Shown here one piece after another: positions 8,579-18,777 of a stretch of DNA of 64,000 nt. The notes below the pieces were generated by a model. It searched no databases and was not told where the DNA came from. It saw only the letters and a list, made by a program, of their open reading frames with translations. The number at the start of each line of letters is the position of its first letter. Positions within the stretch are counted from its first letter, which is position 1. The stretch covers positions 1,736,001-1,800,000 of the forward strand of contig CAVYWD010000002.1 of the NCBI GenBank assembly GCA_963772225.1, written 5' to 3'. This DNA comes from CAVYWD01 sp963772225. GTDB taxonomy: Bacteria > Myxococcota > Myxococcia > Myxococcales > UBA5297. Position numbers and translations under genes: made by a program.

Positions 8579-9605
8579 GCCGGCGCTGCGGCACGGACCA
8601 CCCGCGCCGCGGCGACCTCGCCCATGGGAGCGCGGCCGATCGGATCATGCGCGGCTTTCGGACCCCTGCCCTCTGGTCGCGGGCAAACTGCACCGCGTGC
8701 CGCACGATGGTCCCGGCCACGTCGAGCCGGGTCGCGCCTTCGATGCCCTCGAAGCCGGGGCTGGAGTTGACCTCGAGGACGAGCGGCCCCGCCCGGCTCT
8801 CGAGCAGGTCGACGCCCGCGACCTCCAGGCCGACGATGCGCGCGGCGCTCACCGCCACCCGCGCGAGCTCGTCGGTGAGCTCGGCCGGCGTCCCCTCGCC
8901 GCCGCGGTGAATGTTGGACCGGAACTCGCCTTCCTTGGCCGTGCGCCGCATGGCGGCCACCACGCGCTCGCCGACCACGAAGGCGCGCACGTCGCGGCCG
9001 ACGGACTCCTGGATGAACTGCTGCAGCAGGACGTCGTGGCCCAAGTCCCAGAAGGTGTTGAGCAACGTCTGCGCCTCCTCGAGCGTGGAGGCGATCATCA
9101 CGCCGATGCCCTGGGTGCCCTGCAGGAGCTTCACGATCACCGGCAGGCCCCCGACCTCGTCCAGGAGCTTCTCCACCGCCGTGCGCTGGTGCGCCATGAG
9201 GGTCTTGGGCACCGGCACGCCGAAGCGCGCCAGGAGCTGGAGGCAGCGAAGCTTGTCGCGGCTGCGCGCGATGGGCACCGAGTTATTGACCACCGGCACG
9301 CCCATCATGTCGAAGTGGTTCACCACCGCCAGGCCGTAGGCGGTGATGGACGCGCCGATGCGCGGGATGACCACGCTGGGCGGCTTGAGGCGCTCGGTGC
9401 CGTAGAGGATCTCCGGGCCTTCGGTCTGGACCACGATGTTGCACTTGAGGGTGTCCAGGACGACGGGCCGGTGCCCCTGCTCTTTGGCCGCCTGCACCAG
9501 GCGCCGCGTGGAGTAGAGCGTCTTCTTGCGCGACAGGATGCAGAGGACCTGCCGCTTTCCTTCGCGGGGGCGGGTCGCGGCGGGGCTCTTCCGGTTCTTG
9601 GCCAT
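8322..9605 (-). CDS. RimK-like ATP-grasp ligase with long basic C-terminal read-through
   Basis: An ATP-grasp protein of the RimK group, which adds amino acids, classically glutamate, to protein or peptide carboxyls. Visible blocks are VVIPRIGASITAYGLAVVNHF, PVVNNSVPIARSRDKL, VIVKLLQGTQGIGVM (nucleotide loop), the DVRAFVVGERVVAAMRR strand and VLEVNSSPGFEGIEGAT, holding the ExN metal ligands. The ATG at 9605 is used; the frame before it is not protein-like. The recognisable domain stops near 8667. The remaining ~114 residues are Arg-rich and half of them lie antisense to the membrane protein, so the normal stop may have been lost or shifted. Confidence 0.85.
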   Translation of the reverse strand: MAKNRKSPAATRPREGKRQVLCILSRKKTLYSTRRLVQAAKEQGHRPVVLDTLKCNIVVQTEGPEILYGTERLKPPSVVIPRIGASITAYGLAVVNHFDMMGVPVVNNSVPIARSRDKLRCLQLLARFGVPVPKTLMAHQRTAVEKLLDEVGGLPVIVKLLQGTQGIGVMIASTLEEAQTLLNTFWDLGHDVLLQQFIQESVGRDVRAFVVGERVVAAMRRTAKEGEFRSNIHRGGEGTPAELTDELARVAVSAARIVGLEVAGVDLLESRAGPLVLEVNSSPGFEGIEGATRLDVAGTIVRHAVQFARDQRAGVRKPRMIRSAALPWARSPRRGWSVPQRRLTGLSAPRRRGRRRAPRARRPRSRASPRQSRSSRETKAGLLPERAAGTDPGRAGRHRPRRRRSPERRAQRRRGCRRGSAGRRSAR

Positions 9606-9724
9606 GGGGGCGAGGTGCAGACTAGCAACGCCCCCGAGGGGCAACAACTGCGAGCCGGCGCGCGAAGCCGGGCGGGACATGGTGGCTCAGCGCGGGCGGA
9701 GCGAGCGCGCGAGCCCGAGCCAGC

Positions 9725-11788
9725 TCACGCCGACTGCCCCGTGAGCACGCCCCGGGCCGCGCGCAGCGCCTCCTCCGTCCCGGCGAGCGCGAGCAGGTCG
9801 CCGGGGCGGAGCACCTCGGCCGCGGTGGGCAGCAGGACGTCGCAGCGGTCCCGATGGATCGCCAGCACCGTCGCCCCGGTGCGCCCGCGCAGGTTCAGCT
9901 CGGCGAGGGTCCTGCCCACCGCCGGGCTCGCGCCGGAGAGCTCCAGGGACGAGGGCGAGCCGAGGCCGGGCAAGAGGTCGCGGACCCGCTCCATCGCCTG
10001 CTGCGGCGGCGCCTTGGCGCCCGCGTGCGCCTGCGAGGCCAGCGCCTCGGCGATGACCTGCGCCCCCGCTCGGACGTGGCCCTGGAGGTTCTTGGCGCTC
10101 CGCCAGAAGCCCGCCGCCAGCGCGCAGAGGAGCGCCCCCAGCACGACCGCGCCCTCCACGCCCGGCAGGAACGGCTGGGTGATGGCGACCAGGGGCGCGC
10201 CGATGAGCAGCACCGCGGTGAGCTGGAGCGCGGCGGACAGCATCCGCCGCGGGGCGGCACCGAGGTCGGCGCGGCCGGCTTCCGCCTCGGGCAGAGCCGC
10301 CGAGGCCAGCACGACGCCCAGGCGGTGCGCGACGCGGACGACGCCCGCGGCGAAGGGCAGCGCCAGGAGCACCGCCGAGAGGACCACCAGCCACCGGGCC
10401 ACCGCCGGGGACATGTGGAAGCGGGACTCCAGGAGCGCCAGCGCCCGCCCGTGCAGGGCGGAGAAGGCGACGGCGACGCCCGCCAGCGCCAGCGCGTCGA
10501 TCAAGAGCATCCGGAGCAGCCGGCGCGCGGTCGCGGCGCGGGTGCGCTGCGGCGGGGCCCGGCGAAGCCCCTCGATCCAGCTGCCGTAGAGGGCGGCGAA
10601 GGTCTGCAGCGCCCGCGGCAGCCGGCGGTCCAGGTAGGCGGCGCTCGCGCCCGACGCCCGGATGAGCCAGGGGCTCGTGAGGGTGGTCAGCGCCGAGACC
10701 GACACGGCGACCGGATAGAGGAAGTCGCGCGTCGCCCCGAGCGCGAGGCCGAGCCCAGCGATGATGAACGAGAACTCGCCGATCTGCGCGAGGCTCATCC
10801 CCGCCTGGACGGAGGTCCGCACGCCGGCGCCGGTCAGGAACGCGCCCAGGGTCACCCCGCCGATCTTGCCGACGATCACCACCGCGGTGAGCACCGCCAC
10901 GGCGGCCCAGTTGCGCACGATGATCGCCGGGTCGATGGACATGCCCACCGAGACGAAGAAGACCGCGGCGAACAGGTCCTTCACCGGCGCCACCAGGGGC
11001 TCGATCGCCTCCACCTTGCCCGACTCGGCGACCAGCGAGCCCGCGAGGAAGGCGCCCAGGGCCACCGAGTAGCCGGCGGCCTGGGCGAGCAGGGAGATTC
11101 CGAAGCAGATGCCGACGGCGGCGATGAGCGTGGTCTCGGGGCTCTTGCGCCGGACGACCGCCCTCATCGCGCGCGGGATGGCGAGCAGGCCCGCGACCAC
11201 CAGCGCGAGGAGAAAGGCCGCCAGGCGGCCCGCCGTCAGCGCCAGACCGCTCGGCGACAGCCCCGCGCCGCTCGCCAGCGCCGTGAGCACCGCGATGAGG
11301 AGGATGGCGATGAGGTCTTCGACGATCAGCACGCCGATGACGAACTCGCGCAGCGCGCCGCGGATCCCCCGCTCGTCGAACGCCTTGGCGATGATGGTGG
11401 TGCTGGAAATGGCGACGACCGCACCGGCGAACAGGCTCTCGAGCCAGCTCCAGCCGAAGGCCCTCCCGGCCAGGAACCCGAGCCAGACCATGAGGCTCGT
11501 CTCCAGCACCGCGGTGATGCCGGCGGTGGGGCCTACCTGGGCGAGCTTGCGGAGGCTGAACTCCAGCCCCAGCGAGAACATGAGCAGGATGACGCCGAGC
11601 TCGGAGAGGGTCTGGACGGTGCCCGGGTCCGCGACCAGCGGGACAGGGAGGTGCGGCCCGACCAGCATGCCGGCGAGGACGTAGCCCAGCACCACCGGCT
11701 GCCACAGGCGGTGGAAGAGCACGGTGACCACCGCCGCGGCGCCGAGCACGACGGCCAGCGCCCGCAGGAAGTGGTGAGCGTCGCCCAT
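9725..11788 (-). CDS. CPA2-family cation:proton antiporter with TrkA-C domain
   Basis: A 687-residue monovalent cation:H+ antiporter of the KefB/RosB type. About twelve transmembrane helices fill the first ~390 residues; family motifs include GYVLAGMLVGPHLPVP, FSLGLEFSLRKL, ISSTTIIAKAFDERG and VGMSIDPAIIVRNW. A further membrane/soluble region follows, and the C-terminal ~70 residues (VGRTLAELNLRGRTGATVLAI ... LLPTAAEVLRPGDLLALAG) form a TrkA-C ligand-binding domain, suggesting gating by a small molecule. Probable role is K+ or Na+ efflux and pH control. Its ATG has AAGG just upstream, and it is separated by 132 bp from the tolC gene downstream on the same strand. Confidence 0.93.
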   Translation of the reverse strand: MGDAHHFLRALAVVLGAAAVVTVLFHRLWQPVVLGYVLAGMLVGPHLPVPLVADPGTVQTLSELGVILLMFSLGLEFSLRKLAQVGPTAGITAVLETSLMVWLGFLAGRAFGWSWLESLFAGAVVAISSTTIIAKAFDERGIRGALREFVIGVLIVEDLIAILLIAVLTALASGAGLSPSGLALTAGRLAAFLLALVVAGLLAIPRAMRAVVRRKSPETTLIAAVGICFGISLLAQAAGYSVALGAFLAGSLVAESGKVEAIEPLVAPVKDLFAAVFFVSVGMSIDPAIIVRNWAAVAVLTAVVIVGKIGGVTLGAFLTGAGVRTSVQAGMSLAQIGEFSFIIAGLGLALGATRDFLYPVAVSVSALTTLTSPWLIRASGASAAYLDRRLPRALQTFAALYGSWIEGLRRAPPQRTRAATARRLLRMLLIDALALAGVAVAFSALHGRALALLESRFHMSPAVARWLVVLSAVLLALPFAAGVVRVAHRLGVVLASAALPEAEAGRADLGAAPRRMLSAALQLTAVLLIGAPLVAITQPFLPGVEGAVVLGALLCALAAGFWRSAKNLQGHVRAGAQVIAEALASQAHAGAKAPPQQAMERVRDLLPGLGSPSSLELSGASPAVGRTLAELNLRGRTGATVLAIHRDRCDVLLPTAAEVLRPGDLLALAGTEEALRAARGVLTGQSA

Positions 11789-11920
11789 GGCGACCTTGTC
11801 ATATCGCCAGGGGCCCGGGGCGCCGCAAGGCCGCAGCGCCCGGCCGCCCCACGCGAGGGAGCCCCGCCCCGCGCGCCTCCCCTCCTCACGCCGCCGAGCG
11901 GCGCGGCTCGGCCCACCAGC

Positions 11921-13215
11921 TCAAGCGCGACCGAGCGCCTTCATGAGCTGCGCGCGCGCCACGCTCAAGCTGAAGTCGGCCTGCACCGCGTTGCCGAGCG
12001 CGGTCGTGACCGCCACCTGCGCGTCCTGGAGCTCGATGATGGAGCCCACGCCGGCCTGGTACCGCCCCTCGGCGAGGCGCAGACGGATCTTCTGGTTCTG
12101 CACGATCTTCGCGTTGGTCTCCACCGAGGCTTTCGCGGCGATCACCGCCAGGTGCGCCTGCACCACCTCGAGGCGGACCTGGTTGCGCTCGCTGGCGAGC
12201 TGTGCGTCGGCGACGGCGAGGTTCGCCTCGGCCTCGCGGACCTGCGCGCGGGTGAGGCCGCCCTGGAAAATGGACCAGCTCAGGACCGCCTGCGCGTTCC
12301 AGTTCCAGGTCATATCGTGCAGGTCGGTGCCCTTGTCGCTAAAGCCCGTCGAGACGCCCAGGCTCGGCAGGTAGGTCCCCTTGGCCGCGTCGATGAGCTT
12401 CGCCTGCGACTGGCTCGTCTTCACCAGCGACTTCACCTCGGGCCGGGCGTCGTAGGCCGCCTGCACGAGCTTCTCCTCCGAGGCGTCCTCGTCCGGCAGT
12501 CGCGTGAGCCCCTGGTCGGCCACGTCGTAGTCGGTCGACTGCTCCACGCCCATGGCCTGGTTGAGCAGCGCCTTCGCCTGCTCGTAGTTGTTCTTGGCGT
12601 TGACGAGCTGCAGCTCGGCGGTCGCGAGGTCGGCGCGGTTCTGGTACAGGTCGATCTCCGGGTGGGTGCCGGCCTTCACGAACCCCTCGGTCTGCTCCAA
12701 GTGCGAGCGGTTGGAGGCCACGCTGTCCCCGGCCACCTTGACCAGCGCCTTGGTGGCGTTGGCGTTGAAGAAGGCGGTCTGCACGGACAGAAGCGTCGTG
12801 CTCACCTGGGTCGCCTCCGAGTCCTTGGTCGCCCCCGCCGTCAGCTTGGAGGAGAGGTACCGGCCGCGGGTGGCGTTGAAGTCCCAGACGAGCTGGCTCG
12901 CGGTGATGCCGAGGTTCCAGTAGCTGACTGTGTCCCAAGTGCCGCCGGCATTCCCGTTTGTCAGGCCCGGCTGCGCAGCCAGGTTCTTCGTCTGCCGCGA
13001 AAACGCGGCCGTTCCGGTGACCTGCGGCAGCAGATTGGAGAACTGCTCCTCGGCCCGCGCGTCGGCCGCGGATGTGTTGGCCTGGGCGCGCAAAATGTCG
13101 GGCTGGTGCTCTTTGGCGAGCTGAATGGCCTGGTCCAGCGTAAGGCTCTTGGCCTCGGCGCGCGCGGTGAAAGCGGCGAGGAGCGGGACAAGCGCGGCAG
13201 CGAGCGGGGCGGTTT

Positions 13216-13219
<4 letters not shown>
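11921..13219 (-). CDS. TolC-family outer-membrane efflux protein
   Basis: A 432-residue outer-membrane channel protein. The first ~22 residues are a signal peptide (MKTAPLAAALVPLLAAFTARA), followed by LTLDQAIQLAKEHQPDILRAQAN, the usual start of the first coiled-coil repeat. The second repeat contains ARPEVKSL and ends with LAEGRYQAGVGSIIELQDAQVA, a characteristic TolC block. It provides the outer-membrane exit duct for the upstream MacAB-like pump. The ATG overlaps the stop of the permease gene by 4 bp (13216-13219), so it is the last gene of the efflux operon. Confidence 0.93.
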
Positions 13220-14441
<1,222 letters not shown>

Positions 14442-14445
<4 letters not shown>

Positions 14446-15164
14446 GACCTCACCTCTTTCGGCGCCTGGGCGATCTTGGCGCTCTGCCGCACGTCGGAGA
14501 GGATCTTCCCGTCGCGCACGGTGATCACCCGCGCCGCGAAGGCCGCGATGTCCGGCTCGTGCGTGACGACGAGGATGGTCATGCCCGCGCGCCACAGGTC
14601 TTGGAAGAGCGCCATGACGTCCAGGCTGGTCTTGGTGTCCAGGTTGCCGGTGGGCTCGTCGGCCAGGATGAGGCGCGGCTCGTTCACCAGCGCCCGCGCG
14701 ATGGCCACGCGCTGCTGCTGCCCGCCGGAGAGCTGGCTGGGAAGGTGGTGCATCCTTGGCCCCAACCCCACCCGCTCCAGCGAGACCTTCGAGCGCCGGT
14801 GCCGCTCGGCGCGCTTGTGGCCCGCGTAGACCAGCGGCAGCTCCACGTTCTCCATGGCCGTGGTCCGCGAGAGCAGGTTGAACCCCTGGAAGACGAACCC
14901 GATGGTCGTGTTGCGCACCTCGGCGAGCCCGCCCTTGTCCAGGCTGGTCACGTCGATTCCGTCCAGGACGTAGCGCCCGCTGGTGGGCCGGTCGAGGCAG
15001 CCCAGGATGTTCATGAGCGTGGACTTGCCCGAGCCGGACGGCCCCATGATGGCCGCGAACTCGCCGGCCTCGATGGTGAGGGACACGCCGTCGAGCGCGT
15101 GGACCTCGGCGTCGCCGGTGGCGTAGGTCTTGCGAACCTGCTCGAGCTGGATGACCGCGGTCAT
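14442..15164 (-). CDS. MacB/LolD-type ABC transporter ATPase
   Basis: A 240-residue nucleotide-binding subunit. The Walker A is GPSGSGKST, the Q-loop region reads IGFVFQGFNLL, the signature is LSGGQQQR, and the Walker B is LILADEPTGNLDTKTS, all intact. The match to the lipoprotein/macrolide exporter subfamily is seen in GFVFQGFNLLSRTTAMENVELPL. It energises the adjacent permease; the genes overlap by 4 bp on the 3' side, and the adaptor gene ends 9 bp upstream. Confidence 0.95.
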
Positions 15165-15173
15165 GGCGCTCTC

Positions 15174-16481
15174 CTAGAACGGCCGCTTCTGGGGAAGCGC
15201 GCTGGGGTCGACGATCATCTCGGTGATGAGGCTCTCGCCCTCGGAGACCGGCCCGCTCAACAGCTCGGTCCAGGTGCCGTCGGTGAGCCCCACGCGCACG
15301 CTCTTCGGCACGGGGAGGTTCTGCTGGACGACCCAGACCAGCCGCTCGCCGGGCTTGGCCTGCGGGCCGGTGCCGGGCCCGCGCTTCCCCAGGCCGCCCG
15401 AAACGGGCGCGGGGGCCGACGTCCCCGCCGCGCTCGAGCTGCCCGAGCCGACGCCCTTGCGGTCATGGCCCGCGCCGCCGCCGGTGAACGCACGGACGGC
15501 CGCCAGCGACTCCGGGTCCGGCCGGAAGCGGAGCGCCGAGTTCGGGATGCGCAGCACGTCGTCGCGGTCGGCATAGACGAACGTCACATTGGCCGTCATG
15601 CCCGGCTTGAGCAGGAAGTTGGGGTTGTCGACGTCGATGACCGCGTCGTAGGTGACGACGTTCTGGACCGTCTGGGCGGCGTCGCGCACCTGGCGGACCA
15701 CGCCCTCGAACGCCTTCTCCGGGTAGGCGTCGACCGAGAAGGTGACCTTCATGCCCGGCTGAACCCGGCCGACGTCGGCCTCGGAGACGCTGGTGTCGAC
15801 CTGCATCTTCGACAGGTCCTGCGCGATGGTGAAGAGCGTAGGCGCCTGGAAGGAGGCGGCGACGGTCTGGCCCACGTCGATGGTGCGCGAGACCACCACG
15901 CCGTCGATGGGCGAGATGATGGTGGTGTAGGCGAGGTTCACCTCGGCCTGCTGCAGCCCGGCCTTGGCCTGCTCGACCGAGGCGACCGAGACCGAGACCT
16001 GCGCGTCGGCGGCCTTGGAGTTGGCCTCGGCGGTGTCGGCGTCGGCTTGGGCTATCAGCTTCTGCTTGACCAGCGACTGGGCTCGGTCCCACTGGCGCTT
16101 GGCGTCCAGGGCCTGAACCTTGGCCTTCTCGACCGCGGCCCCCGCCGACGACAGGTTCGCGCGGGCCTGCAGGAGCGCGGCGCGGAAGAGCTGCGGGTCG
16201 ATGCTGGCGATGAGCTCGCCCTTCTTCACCTTGGTGCCGAAGTCGGCGCGCAGCGACTCGATGCGCCCCGAGACCTGGCTGCCCACCTGCACGGTGACCA
16301 GCGCGGAGACGGTCCCGGTGGCGGTGACCTTGGCGCTGATGCGCCCCTTCTCGGCGCGGGCCGTCTCGTACCGCACCGGCGGCGTCCGAGAGCTCTTGGC
16401 GTAGCGGAAGGCGGCGAAGCCTCCGCCGCCCAGGACCACCACCGCCGCCACCGCTGCGAACCCCTTCGTCCAGCCTTTCAT
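15174..16481 (-). CDS. MacA-type periplasmic adaptor (membrane fusion protein)
   Basis: A 435-residue adaptor anchored by one N-terminal helix (FAAVAAVVVLGGGGFAAF). The lipoyl/barrel-sandwich halves flank a coiled-coil hairpin: VTATGTVSALVTVQVGSQVSGRI, then a helix-rich region rich in Ala/Lys/Gln, then TTIISPIDGVVVSRTIDVGQTV. The C-terminal part contains an unusual Gly/Ser/Ala/Pro-rich linker (about residues 340-385). The chosen ATG at 16481 has AGGAG about 5 bp upstream; an upstream extension is not protein-like. It bridges the inner-membrane permease and TolC. Confidence 0.93.
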   Translation of the reverse strand: MKGWTKGFAAVAAVVVLGGGGFAAFRYAKSSRTPPVRYETARAEKGRISAKVTATGTVSALVTVQVGSQVSGRIESLRADFGTKVKKGELIASIDPQLFRAALLQARANLSSAGAAVEKAKVQALDAKRQWDRAQSLVKQKLIAQADADTAEANSKAADAQVSVSVASVEQAKAGLQQAEVNLAYTTIISPIDGVVVSRTIDVGQTVAASFQAPTLFTIAQDLSKMQVDTSVSEADVGRVQPGMKVTFSVDAYPEKAFEGVVRQVRDAAQTVQNVVTYDAVIDVDNPNFLLKPGMTANVTFVYADRDDVLRIPNSALRFRPDPESLAAVRAFTGGGAGHDRKGVGSGSSSAAGTSAPAPVSGGLGKRGPGTGPQAKPGERLVWVVQQNLPVPKSVRVGLTDGTWTELLSGPVSEGESLITEMIVDPSALPQKRPF

Positions 16482-16570
16482 GGAAGCTCCTGCTTCGTTT
16501 CTTCGTGTTGGGCGCCCAGCGCGCCTTCGACAGTGACCTTTGCAGCACGGGATGCCGTTGGGCCGCCCCT

Positions 16571-17044
16571 TCAACCGCTCGACTCGCCCGCCTGTTTCCC
16601 TTTGAGGACGCCCACCACGCGGGCGAGCACCCGCTCCAAGTCTGCGGCAAGGCCGTCGTCCAGCCCGACGATCAACCGCCGCATGCCCGCCGCCCGCGCG
16701 CTCTCGAGCTGGCCGATGAGCCGGGCGCCGGCCGGGGTGAGCTGCAAGACCTTCTGCCGGCGGTCCTTCGCCGATTCGGTGCGATCGACCAGGCGCTTCT
16801 CGACCAGCTGATCGACGAGCCGGCTCACCGCGCCCGGCGTCAGGCGAATGCGCTGCGACAGCGCGGAGACGGTCTGCGGCCCGCCGTTGCGCATGATCTG
16901 CAGCGAGATCATCTGCGGCAGGGTCAGGCTGAGCCGGTGGAGCGACTGCAGCCCCACGCCGGCGCCCGGGCGCATCAGCGCCATCAGCTCCCGCATCAGG
17001 GCGTCGATCCGCTCGGCCGCCCTCTGCGTGTCTCGCTCTCGCAT
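16571..17044 (-). CDS. MarR-family transcriptional regulator of the efflux operon
   Basis: A 157-residue winged-helix regulator. The recognition region reads GGPQTVSALSQRIRLTPGAVSRLVDQLVEKRLVDRTESAKDRRQKVLQLTPAG, with the DRR wing characteristic of MarR proteins. It is the first gene of the macA-macB-tolC unit, 89 bp upstream of the adaptor. An overlapping pair of inverted repeats about 30 bp upstream of its start is a likely operator, so the protein probably represses its own operon and is relieved by a pump substrate. Start 17044 is preferred to an upstream ATG at 17113 because the operator would otherwise lie inside the coding region. Confidence 0.88.
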   Translation of the reverse strand: MRERDTQRAAERIDALMRELMALMRPGAGVGLQSLHRLSLTLPQMISLQIMRNGGPQTVSALSQRIRLTPGAVSRLVDQLVEKRLVDRTESAKDRRQKVLQLTPAGARLIGQLESARAAGMRRLIVGLDDGLAADLERVLARVVGVLKGKQAGESSG

Positions 17045-17075
17045 GGCGCCTCCGAAGTCTGCCCCGATTGCCTTA

Positions 17076-17099
17076 GCGCAATGGTTGCGTATGCGCAAC
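17076..17099. promoter_or_regulatory. Candidate MarR operator (overlapping palindromes)
   Basis: Two inverted repeats overlap: CGCAA-TGG-TTGCG (17077-17089) and GTTGCG-TATG-CGCAAC (17084-17099). They sit 32-55 bp upstream of the marR start in the only sizeable gap before the operon. MarR dimers usually bind 16-20-bp pseudopalindromes overlapping their own promoter; the binding itself is inference. Confidence 0.6.
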
Positions 17100-17173
17100 G
17101 ATTTCGCAGACACGCCGTGTACCCGCGGGTCGCCGGCGAGGTTAATTTTGAGGCTCGCGGGCCGCGGCCGGCG

Positions 17174-18389
17174 TCAAGCCGGCGCGAGGTCGAGCCCGGG
17201 CCGGAGCACCTGGACGCTCACCACTGCGCCCGGCTCGACGGCGCCCCACTCGGCGGGGATGACGGCGAGACCGTCCGCGTCGAGCAAAGGCTTGAATCGG
17301 CCGGTCTCCTGGTTCCCGGCGCTGACCGCGACCAGCGCACCCTCCCGCTCCTCGAGGCGCACGCGCAGGAACAGGGTGCGCCCCGGCTTGTGGGCGGCGC
17401 CGCCCAGCAGCGACGCGCGGACGAGCGGCCTCAGGACGCGGCGGTGGCCCATCCTCTTGAGCAGCGCCGGGCGCGCGAACTGCTCGAAAGTGACCAGGGC
17501 TGACACCGGGTTGCCGGGCAAGGAGAAGACGAGCGTGTCCTTGTGCATGGAGAACGCCGTGGGGTGGCCGGGCTTGATGTCCACCTTCCAGAAGAGCGGC
17601 TCCACCCCGATCTCGCCCAGGACTTCGCGGACCAGGTCGCGGTCGCCCGCCGAGACGCCGGCCGTGGTGATGAGGGCGTCCGCGCGAAGGCCTTGCTCGA
17701 GAATCCGCTTCAGCGACCCCCGGTCGTCCGGGGCGATGCCGAGGATCTCGGGCTCGGCGCCCATCTGCCGAACCGCGGCGCCTATCGCCAAGGCGTTGCT
17801 CTCGTAGAATCTTGCCGGGCGAGAGCGGCTCGCCGACCTCGACGAGCTCGTCGCCGGTGGAGACGATGGCCACTCGGGGCCGGCGGACGACAGGGGCCCA
17901 GGCCCTGGAGCCCATGGCGAGCGCGGCGATCTCGACCGGGCCCAGGATGGCGCCGGCCCGGAGAATGACCTCTCCCGCGCGGATGTCCTGGCCGCGGCGC
18001 CGGACGTGGGCGCCGGGCTCGACGGGGCCGCACAGAATTAAAGAGCCGTCGCGCTCCTCGGCCTCCTCCATCGGCACGACGGCGTCGGCGCCGGGAGGCA
18101 GCGGAGCTCCGGTCATGATCTTCGCGGCCGTCCCGGGGGCGAGCGCGCCGCCGCTCGCCGCGCCCGCCGGGTAGTAACCAGAGAGCGGCAGCGCTGCGCC
18201 GGACGCCGAATCAGCCGAGCGCAAGGCGTAGCCGTCCATCGCCGAGTTGTCCCAGAGCGGCAGGTCGCGCGGGGCGGCGATGTCGAAGGCGAGCACCCGG
18301 CCGACCGCCTCCAGGGCACCGACCCGCTCCGCTCCCAGGACTTTCGCCCGCTCGAGAATGATCCGCCGGGCTTCTTCGAAGGAGGGCAC
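17174..18389 (-). pseudogene. moeA: Molybdopterin molybdenumtransferase, single-base frameshift
   Basis: Full-length MoeA (inserts molybdate into adenylylated molybdopterin) is present in two frames. Frame one, from a GTG at 18389, carries FEEARRIIL, LPLWDNSAMDGYALR, KIMTGAPLPPGADAVVPMEE and VAIVSTGDELVEVGEPLSPGKI. At about 17806-17812 one extra base shifts the frame; the second frame resumes with YESNALAIGAAVRQMGAEP, TTAGVSAGD, KPGHPTAFS and LPGNPVSALVTFEQF and stops at 17174. Nothing of the protein is missing. This is either a recent pseudogene or a base-calling error. The start is set at the GTG because GAGG lies about 11 bp before it and upstream codons are not protein-like. Confidence 0.85.
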
Positions 18390-18777
18390 GGGGCTGTTGC
18401 CTCTACGAGGAGTTGGGATGGTACTTCGGCGTGCGAGCCCACTTCCCTCGAAGAGATTCGACCCCTCTCGCCCTGGGAGCCCGCCTCTTTCTCTGCGAGG
18501 CGGAATGTCCGCCTCGATTTCTACCATGCCCTCTTCGACGTGAGAGGGGGGATCGTCATGGCTCTGAAGAGTCGGGGCGATGGAGCGTCCGCGAGCTGCG
18601 TTAGAAGATCCACGTCGCCGAGTCCCTCACCGAGCTGCCGCCCCGCGACGTCCTTCGAAGCCGTCTGCAACAGGCACTGAAAGCGGCGCGCGCCAGGCTG
18701 TCGACTCAGGCGCGCGAAGCGCCGTCACCTCTCGGTGACCTTCGGCGAGGCGCTGCCGCGGGCCGATAGCGCCTGCC
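18390..18777. other. 388-bp intergenic region with a 19-bp palindrome
   Basis: No gene is supported here. At 18497-18515 there is a perfect inverted repeat with arms GAGGCGGA and TCCGCCTC around ATG, lying about 110 bp upstream of moeA. It has no T-tract. The remaining sequence shows no RNA gene or repeat I can recognise. Confidence 0.4.

Noticed and set aside
18390..18527. Longer N-terminus for MoeA from an ATG at 18527
   Set aside because: The extra 46 residues are not protein-like and not part of the MoeA fold; the GTG at 18389 with GAGG upstream fits the family start.
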